Positions 1 to 6,497 are shown, counted from the first letter of the stretch. The stretch is DNA of 7,255 nucleotides from Elusimicrobia bacterium RIFOXYB2_FULL_48_7 (GCA_001800495.1 MGVM01000101.1:320-7574), one strand, 5' to 3'. A program made the numbers and translations. Notes: generated by a model from the sequence alone, not told the origin.

Positions 1-463
1 CGGGTTCCTGCCGTTCAACTGGACACACGCAAGAATTTTCCTTGGGGATTCCGGCGCCACGCTGATAGGTTTCCTGCTGGCGGGTTTCGCGGTGTTCGGA
101 ACCTGGACCCAGCACGACAGGGTCGGCGCCTTTTCGACACCGCTCCTGATTTTGAGCATTCCCATATTCGACATGATATACACTACTATTTCCCGCGTCA
201 GGAACGGAAGCGTGAAATCTTTCAAGCAATGGCTTGAATACACGGGCAAGGACCATTTCCACCACAGGCTCCTGAAACTGGGCCTTTCGGTACCAAAAAG
301 CGTTGGATTCATAATACTGCTCAACATCTGTCTGGGCCTGGGCGCGCTGATAATCCGGGAAACTGGAGCCAGGGGCTCGCTGATACTGCTTTTCCAGGCC
401 CTGGTAATTTTTCTGATAGTCGTAATCTTGATGCTGTCGGGAAGGACATTGACAGAGGACTAG
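1..463 (+). CDS. Polyprenyl-phosphate sugar-1-phosphate transferase, WecA/TagO/MraY superfamily (3' part)
   Basis: Only the C-terminal 153 or so codons are present; the reading frame is open from base 2 and the gene starts before the window. Visible residues include the family motif RIFLGDSG (about residues 11-18 of the fragment) followed by a G-rich membrane helix, then PIFDMIY and DHFHHRL (residues 84-90). The last resembles the histidine-rich cytoplasmic loop of WecA/TagO-type enzymes rather than MraY. Four hydrophobic stretches flank these motifs, as expected of an integral inner-membrane enzyme. Family members transfer a sugar-1-phosphate, commonly GlcNAc-1-P, from a UDP-sugar to undecaprenyl phosphate, starting O-antigen, teichoic acid or other surface glycan synthesis. 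The sugar cannot be told from this fragment. A GTG at 92 could be taken for a start but would lie downstream of the GDSG motif, so it is internal. The stop lies 3 nt before the next gene. Confidence 0.88.
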   Translation, partial: GFLPFNWTHARIFLGDSGATLIGFLLAGFAVFGTWTQHDRVGAFSTPLLILSIPIFDMIYTTISRVRNGSVKSFKQWLEYTGKDHFHHRLLKLGLSVPKSVGFIILLNICLGLGALIIRETGARGSLILLFQALVIFLIVVILMLSGRTLTED

Positions 464-466
464 TTT

Positions 467-1060
467 ATGGACGTTCTTGTGCTTAACAGCAACTTTTTTG
501 CGATACAAATAACCTCCTGGAGGCGGGCGCTGCGCCTCGTGTCGCTTGACCGCGCCCAGGTTGTTGACGAGGAATACCGAACCTACAATTTCGACGACTG
601 GTGCGAACTTTCCCAGGTTATCAGCGAGAACGCCTCCGGCTACGTCAAGACGCCTAATTTTTCCATTGCCATACCCGAAGTGATAGCGCTGAAATTCTAC
701 GACAAGGTCCCAATGAAGGAAGTAAAATTCACCCGGCGCAATATCTACGAGCATTACGGCTACAAGTGCTGTTACTGCGGAAAAAAACTCACTTCAGACA
801 AGCTGAACCTCGACCACATCATACCCCGCTCCCGCGGCGGCAAAACCGACTGGAAAAACGTTGTAACATCCTGTTTTGCCTGCAACCTGAAAAAAGGCAG
901 CAAGCTCCCGCGCGAAGCCGGCATGGAACTGCTTATCAAGCCAGCCCGCCCTTCCATGAACCCGGGATTCAACATCATCCTTAAAAGCCCTGTCAAGGTC
1001 AAAACCTCCTGGCAAAAATTCATCGACAACATTTACTGGAACATCGAGCTGGAAGGATAG
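467..1060 (+). CDS. HNH endonuclease family protein
   Basis: This is a 197-residue protein with a C-terminal HNH (beta-beta-alpha metal) nuclease fold. The motif is complete: Cys101-x2-Cys104 and Cys136-x2-Cys139 form a zinc site, Asp116-His117 is the catalytic DH pair, and Asn131 and Asn140 complete HNH. The N-terminal hundred residues (opening VLVLNSNFFAIQ, then SWRRAL) match the conserved leader of a common chromosomal HNH protein found singly in many phyla. Its physiological role is, as far as I know, not settled, and it is not a typical restriction or intron endonuclease. The ATG at 467 is preceded by AGAGGA (454-459) at 7 nt spacing, inside the end of the transferase gene. The 3-nt gap suggests cotranscription with that gene. 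The nuclease family is secure; a DNA substrate and biological function are not shown by the sequence. Confidence 0.9.
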   Translation: MDVLVLNSNFFAIQITSWRRALRLVSLDRAQVVDEEYRTYNFDDWCELSQVISENASGYVKTPNFSIAIPEVIALKFYDKVPMKEVKFTRRNIYEHYGYKCCYCGKKLTSDKLNLDHIIPRSRGGKTDWKNVVTSCFACNLKKGSKLPREAGMELLIKPARPSMNPGFNIILKSPVKVKTSWQKFIDNIYWNIELEG

Positions 1061-1086
1061 ACAACACCCCGTTTTTTTGGTAAAAT
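1058..1086 (+). promoter_or_regulatory. Candidate sigma-70-type promoter for tmk, giving a leaderless mRNA
   Basis: TAGACA (1058-1063, five of six matches to TTGACA) lies exactly 17 bp from TAAAAT (1081-1086, five of six matches to TATAAT). Transcription would start near 1093, within a few bases of the tmk ATG at 1095. No purine-rich ribosome binding site precedes that ATG, which agrees with a leaderless start. The -35 element overlaps the stop codon of the HNH gene. This is sequence pattern only. Confidence 0.5.
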
Positions 1087-1094
1087 TTACATTC

Positions 1095-1730
1095 ATGAAA
1101 CAAGGAATTTTTATCACTTTTGAAGGGCCTGACGGCTCGGGAAAAACGACCCATGCAAAATTACTGGCCCAATGGCTTGAAAAGCAGGGTTTTTCCGTAG
1201 TTTTGACAAGGGAACCTGGCGGCACGCCGTTCGCCGAATCCATCAGGAAACTCCTGCTAAAGCCCGGGGAAAACGTTTTTCCCGCCACCGAACTGCTGCT
1301 TTATGCCGCCAGCAGGGCCCAGCACACGCAAGAACTGATAAAACCAGCTCTCGCTAAAGGGAAGTTCGTCCTTAGCGACAGGTATTCGGATTCAACCGTC
1401 GCCTACCAGCATTTCGGGCGCAGTCTGGATATTAACATCATAAATGAACTCAATAAAATAGCGACAGGCGGGCTAAAGCCTGACCTTACCGTCGTTATTG
1501 ATATAAAAACAAACCGGGGAATGGACAGGGTCAGCAGGAACAGGGCCAAGGACCGGCTGGAAAATGAAAACAGCCTTTTCCACGGGAGAATAAGGAAAGG
1601 CTTCCTGGCTTTGTCCAGGAAGGAACCCGGGCGGATAAAGGTAATCACAAGCGGCGGAAGCATACAAGGCACACAGGAAAAAATCCTTAAAATCACGCGT
1701 GAATTCCTGAAAAGGAAAAAACTTTCATGA
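1095..1730 (+). CDS. tmk: Thymidylate kinase (dTMP kinase)
   Basis: The enzyme phosphorylates dTMP to dTDP with ATP in the cytoplasm, an essential step to dTTP. The protein has 211 residues, the usual length. Motifs in order: P-loop GPDGSGKTT (residues 11-19), TREPGGT (38-44) around the dTMP site, SDRYSDSTVAYQ starting at residue 94 (the DRY motif), and an arginine-rich LID (RNRAKDRLE, about residues 145-160). The basic LID together with a P-loop lacking an extra Arg suits the E. coli-like type II enzyme. I chose ATG at 1095 because the residues after it (KQGIFITFEG) align with the normal N terminus. An in-frame TTG at 1077 would only add six residues and falls within the promoter spacer. No Shine-Dalgarno sequence is visible. 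The gene overlaps holB by 4 nt (ATGA) and heads the operon. Confidence 0.96.
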   Translation: MKQGIFITFEGPDGSGKTTHAKLLAQWLEKQGFSVVLTREPGGTPFAESIRKLLLKPGENVFPATELLLYAASRAQHTQELIKPALAKGKFVLSDRYSDSTVAYQHFGRSLDINIINELNKIATGGLKPDLTVVIDIKTNRGMDRVSRNRAKDRLENENSLFHGRIRKGFLALSRKEPGRIKVITSGGSIQGTQEKILKITREFLKRKKLS

Positions 1731-2698
1731 GTTTCAAAGATATCCTTGGCCAGGACAGGGCTATAAACCTGCTCCAAAAACAGCTTTCAAATAACAAGGT
1801 ACCCCACGCATACCTGTTTTCCGGCGCTGAGGGCACCGGCAGAAAAAAAACCGCCCTTGAACTGGCGAAAGCCCTCAATTGCCGGAACCAGGACGGCTGT
1901 GCATGCGACACCTGCGTATCATGTAAAAAAACCGAAGGCGGCAACCATCCCGACGTCCACCTGGTGGATTTCAATTTCCAGGCGGCACTGCTTGACGAAG
2001 ACGCCGAAAAACAGACCAGAATAAAGATCGAAACCATCAAGGAAGCGCAAAAACAAATAAGCATGAAGGCATCCGAAGGCAGGTGGAAAGTTTTCATAAT
2101 AGACCCTGCTGAAAAAATGAACGCGGAATCAGCTAACTGCCTGCTCAAGACCTTGGAAGAACCGCCGGCAAATTCCTTGATGATACTGGTATCCTCTTCA
2201 AATAGCTCCATGCCGCAGACGCTCCTCTCCAGGTGCCAGCAGATAAGATTTAACCGGCTCCCGGACGGCATTATTTCCAAAATCATATGGAAAGCGGCCC
2301 CGGAAAAAACCGGCAGCCTGAATGACGTGATAAAATTCGCAGGGGGTTCTGTAAGCAGGGCCCTTCAGTACGCTGAAAACCCAGGGGACATCCGCGAACT
2401 TCTCGAATTGTGGGAAGGGCTAAAAAACAACCGGGCCGGCACCCTGGACCTGCTATCCTTTAGCGACACACTCGCCAGGGACAAGCAGCAGCTGGAAGAA
2501 TTCATATCAAAAATCCTGGTGCTCGCGCAGTCGGAACTATCCGAAACACCGGATTTGCCCGAAAAAGCTGAACTTATTGAATTCATACTCAAATGCAAAA
2601 AATCCATGCGCTACAACGTGAATAGCGGGCTTTTAAGCGATATTTTATTAATGAAACTAAGCAGCCTCGGGGAGGGCATAAATGCCAGTAGTCGTTGA
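1727..2698 (+). CDS. holB: DNA polymerase III, delta' subunit of the clamp loader
   Basis: Delta' is the fixed arm of the clamp loader that places the beta sliding clamp on primed DNA with delta and tau/gamma. The 323-residue protein begins with an AAA+ region: GQDRAI (8-13), HAYLFSG (27-33), and a P-loop-like GAEGTGRKKT (33-42) where Arg39 stands at the usual Walker lysine. A zinc module follows, with Cys52, Cys58/60, Cys63 and Cys66 (CDTCVSC). The Walker B region reads FIIDPAEKMN, lacking the DE pair, then LLKTLEEPP and LLSRCQ (SRC motif near 168-170). The C-terminal part (about 205-323) is helical, as in the collar domain. The degraded ATPase residues favour delta' over the paralogue DnaX, as does the position directly after tmk. 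ATG overlaps the tmk stop as ATGA, with AAAGGA at 1711-1716 upstream. Confidence 0.93.
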   Translation: MSFKDILGQDRAINLLQKQLSNNKVPHAYLFSGAEGTGRKKTALELAKALNCRNQDGCACDTCVSCKKTEGGNHPDVHLVDFNFQAALLDEDAEKQTRIKIETIKEAQKQISMKASEGRWKVFIIDPAEKMNAESANCLLKTLEEPPANSLMILVSSSNSSMPQTLLSRCQQIRFNRLPDGIISKIIWKAAPEKTGSLNDVIKFAGGSVSRALQYAENPGDIRELLELWEGLKNNRAGTLDLLSFSDTLARDKQQLEEFISKILVLAQSELSETPDLPEKAELIEFILKCKKSMRYNVNSGLLSDILLMKLSSLGEGINASSR

Positions 2699-3509
2699 CC
2701 TGAAAATACGCAGGAAGGAAGATATAATTTACGGAGACGTGGGAAAGCTGAACCTGAACGTGGGCGACCGCATTCTCGTGGACATTGACCAGGCCCAGGA
2801 AGTAGGGGCAGTGCTCACTCCTGAGCGCCTTATCGAAAAAAAGAAAATGGAGGTCTTCAAGATTTCCAGGAAGATCGGCAATGAAGACCTGCCCAGGATG
2901 AAGGAAAACTGCCAGCGCAACACGGAAGCGGGCAAAATCATTGTCCAGAAAATAGACGATTACGAACTCGACATGAAACTGACCTGCGTGGAATACACCT
3001 TCGACAGATCGCGGCTTTTTGTTTACTACACGGCTGAGACCCGTATAGATTTCCGCCAGCTGATAAAAGACCTGGGCCACCTGCTTAAAACCCGCATACA
3101 GATGGTCCAGATAGGCGTCCGCGACGAAGCCAAACTGCTCGGAGGCTTCGGGCCATGCGGCTGCCAGCTCTGCTGCAAGACTTTCCTGAAAACATTCAGT
3201 TCCGTCACGGTTGAAATGGCCAAACTTCAGGATCCTTCCCTCAACATCTCGAAAATGACAGGCGTCTGTGGAAGGCTCATGTGCTGTATCGCCTACGAAG
3301 ACGCGTTCTATTCCGAGCAGGCGAAAAAAATTCCAAGGGCCGGCAGCAGGGTCAACACCCCTGAAGGCCAGGGAATAATCACGCAGATAAACTATATTAA
3401 GGACGAGGTCACAGTCGAACTTCCTGAAAAACAGTTCAAAAAATTTGCCGTATCTACGGTCTCGATTGTCCCAGGCTCGATAATCGAAAAACTTAAACAC
3501 CGCAAATGA
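2682..3509 (+). CDS. ricT: PSP1-domain protein, RicT/YaaT family
   Basis: The protein has 275 residues, the family's normal length. The central hallmark is complete: GPCGCQLCC (157-165), then MAKLQ, then CGRLMCC (196-202). Seven cysteines (159, 161, 164, 165, 196, 201, 202) lie in this core. In Bacillus subtilis RicT acts with RicA and RicF in an iron-sulfur-containing complex that guides RNase Y mRNA processing and affects competence, biofilm and sporulation. Outside that group its role is less clear and no RicA or RicF is in view. Cys161 sits where many homologues carry Arg (GPCGR). The C-terminal 60 residues look like a small beta barrel (GSRVNTPEGQGII), a pattern typical of these proteins. 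Start ATG 2682 follows GGGGAGGG (2669-2676) at 5 nt and overlaps holB by 17 nt; the end overlaps metG by 4 nt. Confidence 0.93.
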   Translation: MPVVVDLKIRRKEDIIYGDVGKLNLNVGDRILVDIDQAQEVGAVLTPERLIEKKKMEVFKISRKIGNEDLPRMKENCQRNTEAGKIIVQKIDDYELDMKLTCVEYTFDRSRLFVYYTAETRIDFRQLIKDLGHLLKTRIQMVQIGVRDEAKLLGGFGPCGCQLCCKTFLKTFSSVTVEMAKLQDPSLNISKMTGVCGRLMCCIAYEDAFYSEQAKKIPRAGSRVNTPEGQGIITQINYIKDEVTVELPEKQFKKFAVSTVSIVPGSIIEKLKHRK

Positions 3510-5071
3510 AGAAGCCCTTTTATATCACGACACCCATTTACTACGTCAACGACGCCCCGCACATAGGCCACACCTATACGACGGTCGCAGCGGATGTTTT
3601 ATCGCGCTGGGCGCGGCTGAGGAGCATCGAGACATTCTTCCTTACAGGCACCGATGAACACGGCGGCAAGATCCTTGAAGCAGCGAAGGAAAAACACAAG
3701 GAACCGAAGGATTACTGCGATGAAATTTCGGGCAAATACGCCCAGGCCTGGGAACAGATGGATATATCTTACGACCGCTTCATCAGGACTACCGACCCGC
3801 ACCACCAGCTCGCGGTTGAAAAATTCATCAGCAACCTGCATTCAAACGGTGATATCTACAAATCAAAATACGAGGGACTTTACTGCCTGCAGTGCGAGAA
3901 ATTCCTGTCACCCGGAGACCTGCAGGACAACGCCTGCCCCGATCACAAGACCGCGCCCGAAAAACACTGCGAGGAAAATTATTTCTTCAAATTAAGCAAA
4001 TACCGGGAGCAACTGGTTGAATTAATATCCAATAAAAACCACCCGAAGCATTTCGAGATCCTGCCGGAGGAAAGAAGAAACGAGATCCTGGGCAAACTTA
4101 AGCTCGGTCTTGAGGACATCAGCATTTCAAGGGAAAATCTGCCCTGGGCTATCCCGATGCCTTTCGACAGATCACAGACAATCTACGTGTGGATCGACGC
4201 CCTAATAAATTACGTTTCAGCCATTGGCTACGGGAACGGCCCTGAAAACACCGACACGGAAGAATTCACGCGCGCCTGGCCAGTGGATATCCACCTCCTT
4301 GCGAAAGACATCCTCTGGTTCCACTGCGTTATCTGGCCGGCGATGCTCCTTGCCAACAACCTCCCCCTGCCGAAAAGGGTCTTCGCGCACGGTTTTTTCA
4401 CGATAAACGGCCAGAAAATGTCCAAAACCATAGGTAACATAATCAAACCGGCGGAACTGGTTGAAATTTTCGGGGTAGACGCATCGCGGTTTCTCCTGCT
4501 TAACGCTTTCCCTTTCGGGGCTGACGGCGACATCAGCATCGCCGCTTTCAAGGAAAAATACAACGCGCACCTGGCCAACAACATAGGAAACCTTGTATCG
4601 CGCGCCACAAACATGGCCACAAAATACTATAACGGAACACTGGCGAAGCCATCCTGCTGGGAGCCTTCAGTATTTGATGAATTGAAACCAATGTTCCTCA
4701 AATACGAAAACTCTATGGAGAACCTGAAGCTAAACGAAGTCCTTGACTCTGTGATTGCCGTCTCCTCCTTCGCTAACCAGTATATCGACAGACAGGCGCC
4801 CTGGAACCTGGCAAAAACCGACACGGCCAAGCTCCAGGTTGTGCTTTATGATTCCATGATGATCGTGAAATATATCGCCGCGCTGCTTTCCCCCTTCATG
4901 CCGTCCGCAGCGGAAAAAATATGGAAAACCCTTGATGAGAAGGACACCATCGCTTCAACTATACAGAAAATGCCGGCTTTCATGCCCCTCACAGGGAGCG
5001 CGATAACAAAACCGGAGAACCTGTTCCCCAAGATGCCGATACCGACGGACGAAGCGGGCAGGCACCCATGA
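3506..5071 (+). CDS. metG: Methionyl-tRNA synthetase, short form
   Basis: The cytoplasmic enzyme charges tRNA-Met with methionine using ATP, for both initiation and elongation. The 521-residue class I synthetase shows YITTPIYYVND followed by HIGH (19-22) and GTDEHG, a zinc knuckle in the connective-peptide domain (Cys127-x2-Cys130 with Cys144-x2-His147), YVWIDALINY, and the catalytic loop KMSKT (304-308) followed by IGN. The last position of KMSKS is Thr here, a frequent natural variant. The C-terminal helical anticodon-binding domain includes QYIDRQAPWNLAK. The protein ends soon after LFPKMPI and therefore lacks the C-terminal Trbp111/EMAPII-like tRNA-binding domain that many bacterial MetRS carry; that domain may be absent or encoded elsewhere. 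No clear ribosome binding site precedes the ATG, so translation is probably coupled to ricT through the ATGA overlap. Another ATGA joins it to the next gene. Confidence 0.97.
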   Translation: MKKPFYITTPIYYVNDAPHIGHTYTTVAADVLSRWARLRSIETFFLTGTDEHGGKILEAAKEKHKEPKDYCDEISGKYAQAWEQMDISYDRFIRTTDPHHQLAVEKFISNLHSNGDIYKSKYEGLYCLQCEKFLSPGDLQDNACPDHKTAPEKHCEENYFFKLSKYREQLVELISNKNHPKHFEILPEERRNEILGKLKLGLEDISISRENLPWAIPMPFDRSQTIYVWIDALINYVSAIGYGNGPENTDTEEFTRAWPVDIHLLAKDILWFHCVIWPAMLLANNLPLPKRVFAHGFFTINGQKMSKTIGNIIKPAELVEIFGVDASRFLLLNAFPFGADGDISIAAFKEKYNAHLANNIGNLVSRATNMATKYYNGTLAKPSCWEPSVFDELKPMFLKYENSMENLKLNEVLDSVIAVSSFANQYIDRQAPWNLAKTDTAKLQVVLYDSMMIVKYIAALLSPFMPSAAEKIWKTLDEKDTIASTIQKMPAFMPLTGSAITKPENLFPKMPIPTDEAGRHP

Positions 5072-5670
5072 TCGCTTACCAATACAAAAACAATGTCTAT
5101 CTAAACATAACAAACAGGTGCACCATGCGCTGCACTTACTGCATAAAATACAAGTGGGGCTGGGATTACCGGGGCCAGAGCCTCCGGCTGAAAAAAGAAC
5201 CGTCAGCTGGCGAAATAATCAGGGAAGCGGAAGCCCTTCGCAGGAAAATCGATTTTTCGATGGAAAAATCAGAAATCGTTTTTTGCGGTTACGGCGAGCC
5301 CCTGATACGGCTTGAAACCGTAAAAAAAGTCGCGGCCTTCTATCAAAACAAAGGCATTTCCGTCAGAGTTAACACCAACGGCCACGCTAACTTATACCAC
5401 GGCAGGAATATATGCCCCGAATTGAAAGGGCTGGTTGACAAAGTCTGCATCAGCCTGAACGCCGAGACTGCCGCAAAGTACCTGGCAGTAAACAAACCCA
5501 GGTACGGGCTTAAGGCTTTCAATGGTGTCCTCTCATTTACAAGAAAATGCAAAAAATACATAAAAAACGTTTACATTACCACGGTCCAGCTTGAAGGCAC
5601 GGACACGGGCAAATGCAGAAAAATCGCGAAAAACCTGGGTGTAAAGTTCATGGCAAGGCCTTATTTATAA
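5068..5670 (+). CDS. Small radical SAM protein, TatD-associated family
   Basis: A 200-residue radical SAM protein. The [4Fe-4S] cluster motif is CTMRCTYC (Cys18, Cys22, Cys25), preceded by VYLNITNRC. Further core motifs are CGYGEPLIRLE (from Cys73; the SAM-binding GGE-like segment is Gly74-Tyr-Gly-Glu-Pro78), VRVNTNGHANL (99-109) and ISLNAET (128-134). The set matches, from memory, the family described as TatD-associated radical SAM protein (TIGR04038), usually encoded beside or fused to a TatD metal-dependent hydrolase. The protein is only a core SAM barrel with no extra Fe-S cysteine cluster (no SPASM domain). Its reaction and substrate are unknown. It overlaps metG by ATGA and ends the operon. 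No tatD occurs in the window, although tatD commonly follows metG in other genomes. Basic residues are frequent in the C-terminal third, compatible with nucleic acid contact, but that is a guess. Confidence 0.85.
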   Translation: MIAYQYKNNVYLNITNRCTMRCTYCIKYKWGWDYRGQSLRLKKEPSAGEIIREAEALRRKIDFSMEKSEIVFCGYGEPLIRLETVKKVAAFYQNKGISVRVNTNGHANLYHGRNICPELKGLVDKVCISLNAETAAKYLAVNKPRYGLKAFNGVLSFTRKCKKYIKNVYITTVQLEGTDTGKCRKIAKNLGVKFMARPYL

Positions 5671-5675
5671 ATGTG

Positions 5676-5703
5676 TTTGCTCTTTCATCTGTTATTTTAT
5701 AAT
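5676..5703 (+). promoter_or_regulatory. Candidate sigma-70-type promoter of the response regulator-HtrA unit
   Basis: A perfect TATAAT (5698-5703) lies in an AT-rich stretch just after the radical SAM stop. The best -35 candidate is weak: TTTGCT (5676-5681) at 16 bp, with three of six matches. A start near 5710 would leave a leader of about 77 nt before the ATG at 5787. The weak -35 would suit activator dependence, though nothing here proves it. Confidence 0.55.
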
Positions 5704-5716
5704 ATAGTCATATATA

Positions 5717-5764
5717 GAAATTATCCCGAAACGCACCTTCGGTGAAATGAAGTTTCGGGATTTC
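5717..5764 (+). promoter_or_regulatory. Structured leader: long inverted repeat with alternative pairings
   Basis: ATCCCGAAAC (5723-5732) and GTTTCGGGAT (5752-5761) are perfect reverse complements, 10 bp apart by 19 nt. GAAA (5717-5720) and TTTC (5761-5764) could extend the stem across a bulge. The loop contains CACC-TTC-GGTG (5734-5744), a small inner hairpin. Competing stems are possible: CCGAA (5726-5730) with TTCGG (5738-5742), and GAAAT (5744-5748) with ATTTC (5760-5764). The long stem is not followed by a T run, so it is not a standard intrinsic terminator. It may be a leader RNA switch, a transcript stabiliser, or a DNA operator for a dimeric regulator. Confidence 0.5.
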
Positions 5765-5775
5765 GCACCTTGCTC

Positions 5776-5782
5776 AAGGAGG
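5776..5782 (+). promoter_or_regulatory. Strong ribosome binding site AAGGAGG of the response regulator gene
   Basis: AAGGAGG is close to a full complement of the 16S rRNA 3' end and lies only 4 nt before the ATG at 5787, shorter than usual spacing. It fixes the start. CCTT (5768-5771) can pair with AAGG (5776-5779) across a 4-nt loop, so the site could be partly masked; that is weak on its own. Confidence 0.75.
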
Positions 5783-5786
5783 CAAC

Positions 5787-6497
5787 ATGGCTGAAAAAAT
5801 ACTGATAATTGAAGACGAAGAAGAAACGCTGGAATACCTGCGGCTGGGCCTTGAACTTGAAAAATACAATGTTATCACGGCCACTACCGGAAACGAAGGC
5901 CTTTCCCTTACAAAAAGGGAGCTCCCGAACCTGATCATCCTTGACCTGGGCCTGCCTGACGTGGACGGCATAGATGTCTGCAAGGAAATCAAGCAGGCGA
6001 CAAACACCCGGACCATTCCCGTGATAATACTTACAGCCCGTACAACGACAACGGACAAGGTCGTGGGGCTGGAAGCTGGAGCCGATGATTACCTCAGCAA
6101 GCCATTCGAGATCAAGGAACTTGTTGCCAGGATGAAAGCGCTTTTCAGGAGGCTTGAATTCTACGCGCCCCAGCCGGACGAGATACTGCACAAGGGCGGC
6201 ATAGTCCTTGACGTGGGCAAGCACAAGGTAACCATAGAGTTTAAGGCCGACCTGGACCTTTCCCCGAAGGAATTCCAGCTGCTTTACCTGCTTATGAAGA
6301 ACAGCGAAAAAGTGCTTGAAAGAAGCTACCTTCTGAAATCGCTCTGGGGCTACACTGAATCGGTTGAATCCAGGACAGTTGACGTCCATATCCAGAGACT
6401 GAGGAGAAAACTCAGCGACCAGGTATTGAAGTTTACGGAACATTTAAATAAAAGGATTGTAACAATGGAAGGATTCGGTTACAAATTTGTCGATTGA
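5787..6497 (+). CDS. Response regulator, OmpR/PhoB family, winged-helix DNA-binding
   Basis: The 236-residue protein is a two-component transcription factor. The receiver domain (about 3-120) has the acidic pocket Glu9-Asp10-Glu11, phosphoacceptor Asp53 (ILDLGLPDVDG), Thr83 in the LTAR switch segment and Lys105 in the LSKPF segment. The C-terminal winged helix (about 140-236) shows LSPKEFQLLYLL, a recognition-helix region SRTVDVHIQRLRRKL, and the wing GFGYKF at the end. Between the recognition helix and the wing there are about ten more residues than in short family members (after RRKLSDQ). Phosphorylation is expected to promote dimerisation and DNA binding. No histidine kinase lies next to it within the window, so its partner is unseen or distant. 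It has its own promoter and strong ribosome binding site, and the protease gene follows after 10 nt, so it may share its transcript. Targets cannot be named from the sequence. Confidence 0.95.
   Translation: MAEKILIIEDEEETLEYLRLGLELEKYNVITATTGNEGLSLTKRELPNLIILDLGLPDVDGIDVCKEIKQATNTRTIPVIILTARTTTTDKVVGLEAGADDYLSKPFEIKELVARMKALFRRLEFYAPQPDEILHKGGIVLDVGKHKVTIEFKADLDLSPKEFQLLYLLMKNSEKVLERSYLLKSLWGYTESVESRTVDVHIQRLRRKLSDQVLKFTEHLNKRIVTMEGFGYKFVD

Noticed and set aside
1061..1080. GC-rich bases followed by seven T after the HNH gene, resembling a terminator
   Set aside because: I see no inverted repeat before the T run; the run sits within the promoter spacer for tmk.
1693..2286. 197-codon minus-strand frame across tmk and holB
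   Set aside because: It is a shadow of two overlapping, clearly identified genes with no recognisable domain.
2589..3500. 303-codon open frame on the minus strand opposite ricT
   Set aside because: It lies wholly against a well-recognised gene, shows no domain motif, and is rich in Phe, Val and Asp as a mirrored frame would be.
5723..5770. Intrinsic terminator for the radical SAM operon
   Set aside because: The stem is good but only three T follow it before CG, and it lies after the regulator's promoter, so it would cut off the regulator's own transcript.
5721..6443. 240-codon open frame on the minus strand opposite the response regulator
   Set aside because: The + strand frame has complete receiver and winged-helix motifs, a promoter and a ribosome binding site; the antisense frame has none.
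6457..6485. Possible separate promoter for the HtrA gene: TTGTAA, 17 bp, TACAAA
   Set aside because: Each hexamer matches consensus at only four positions and the site is inside the regulator's coding end; chance matches of this quality are common.
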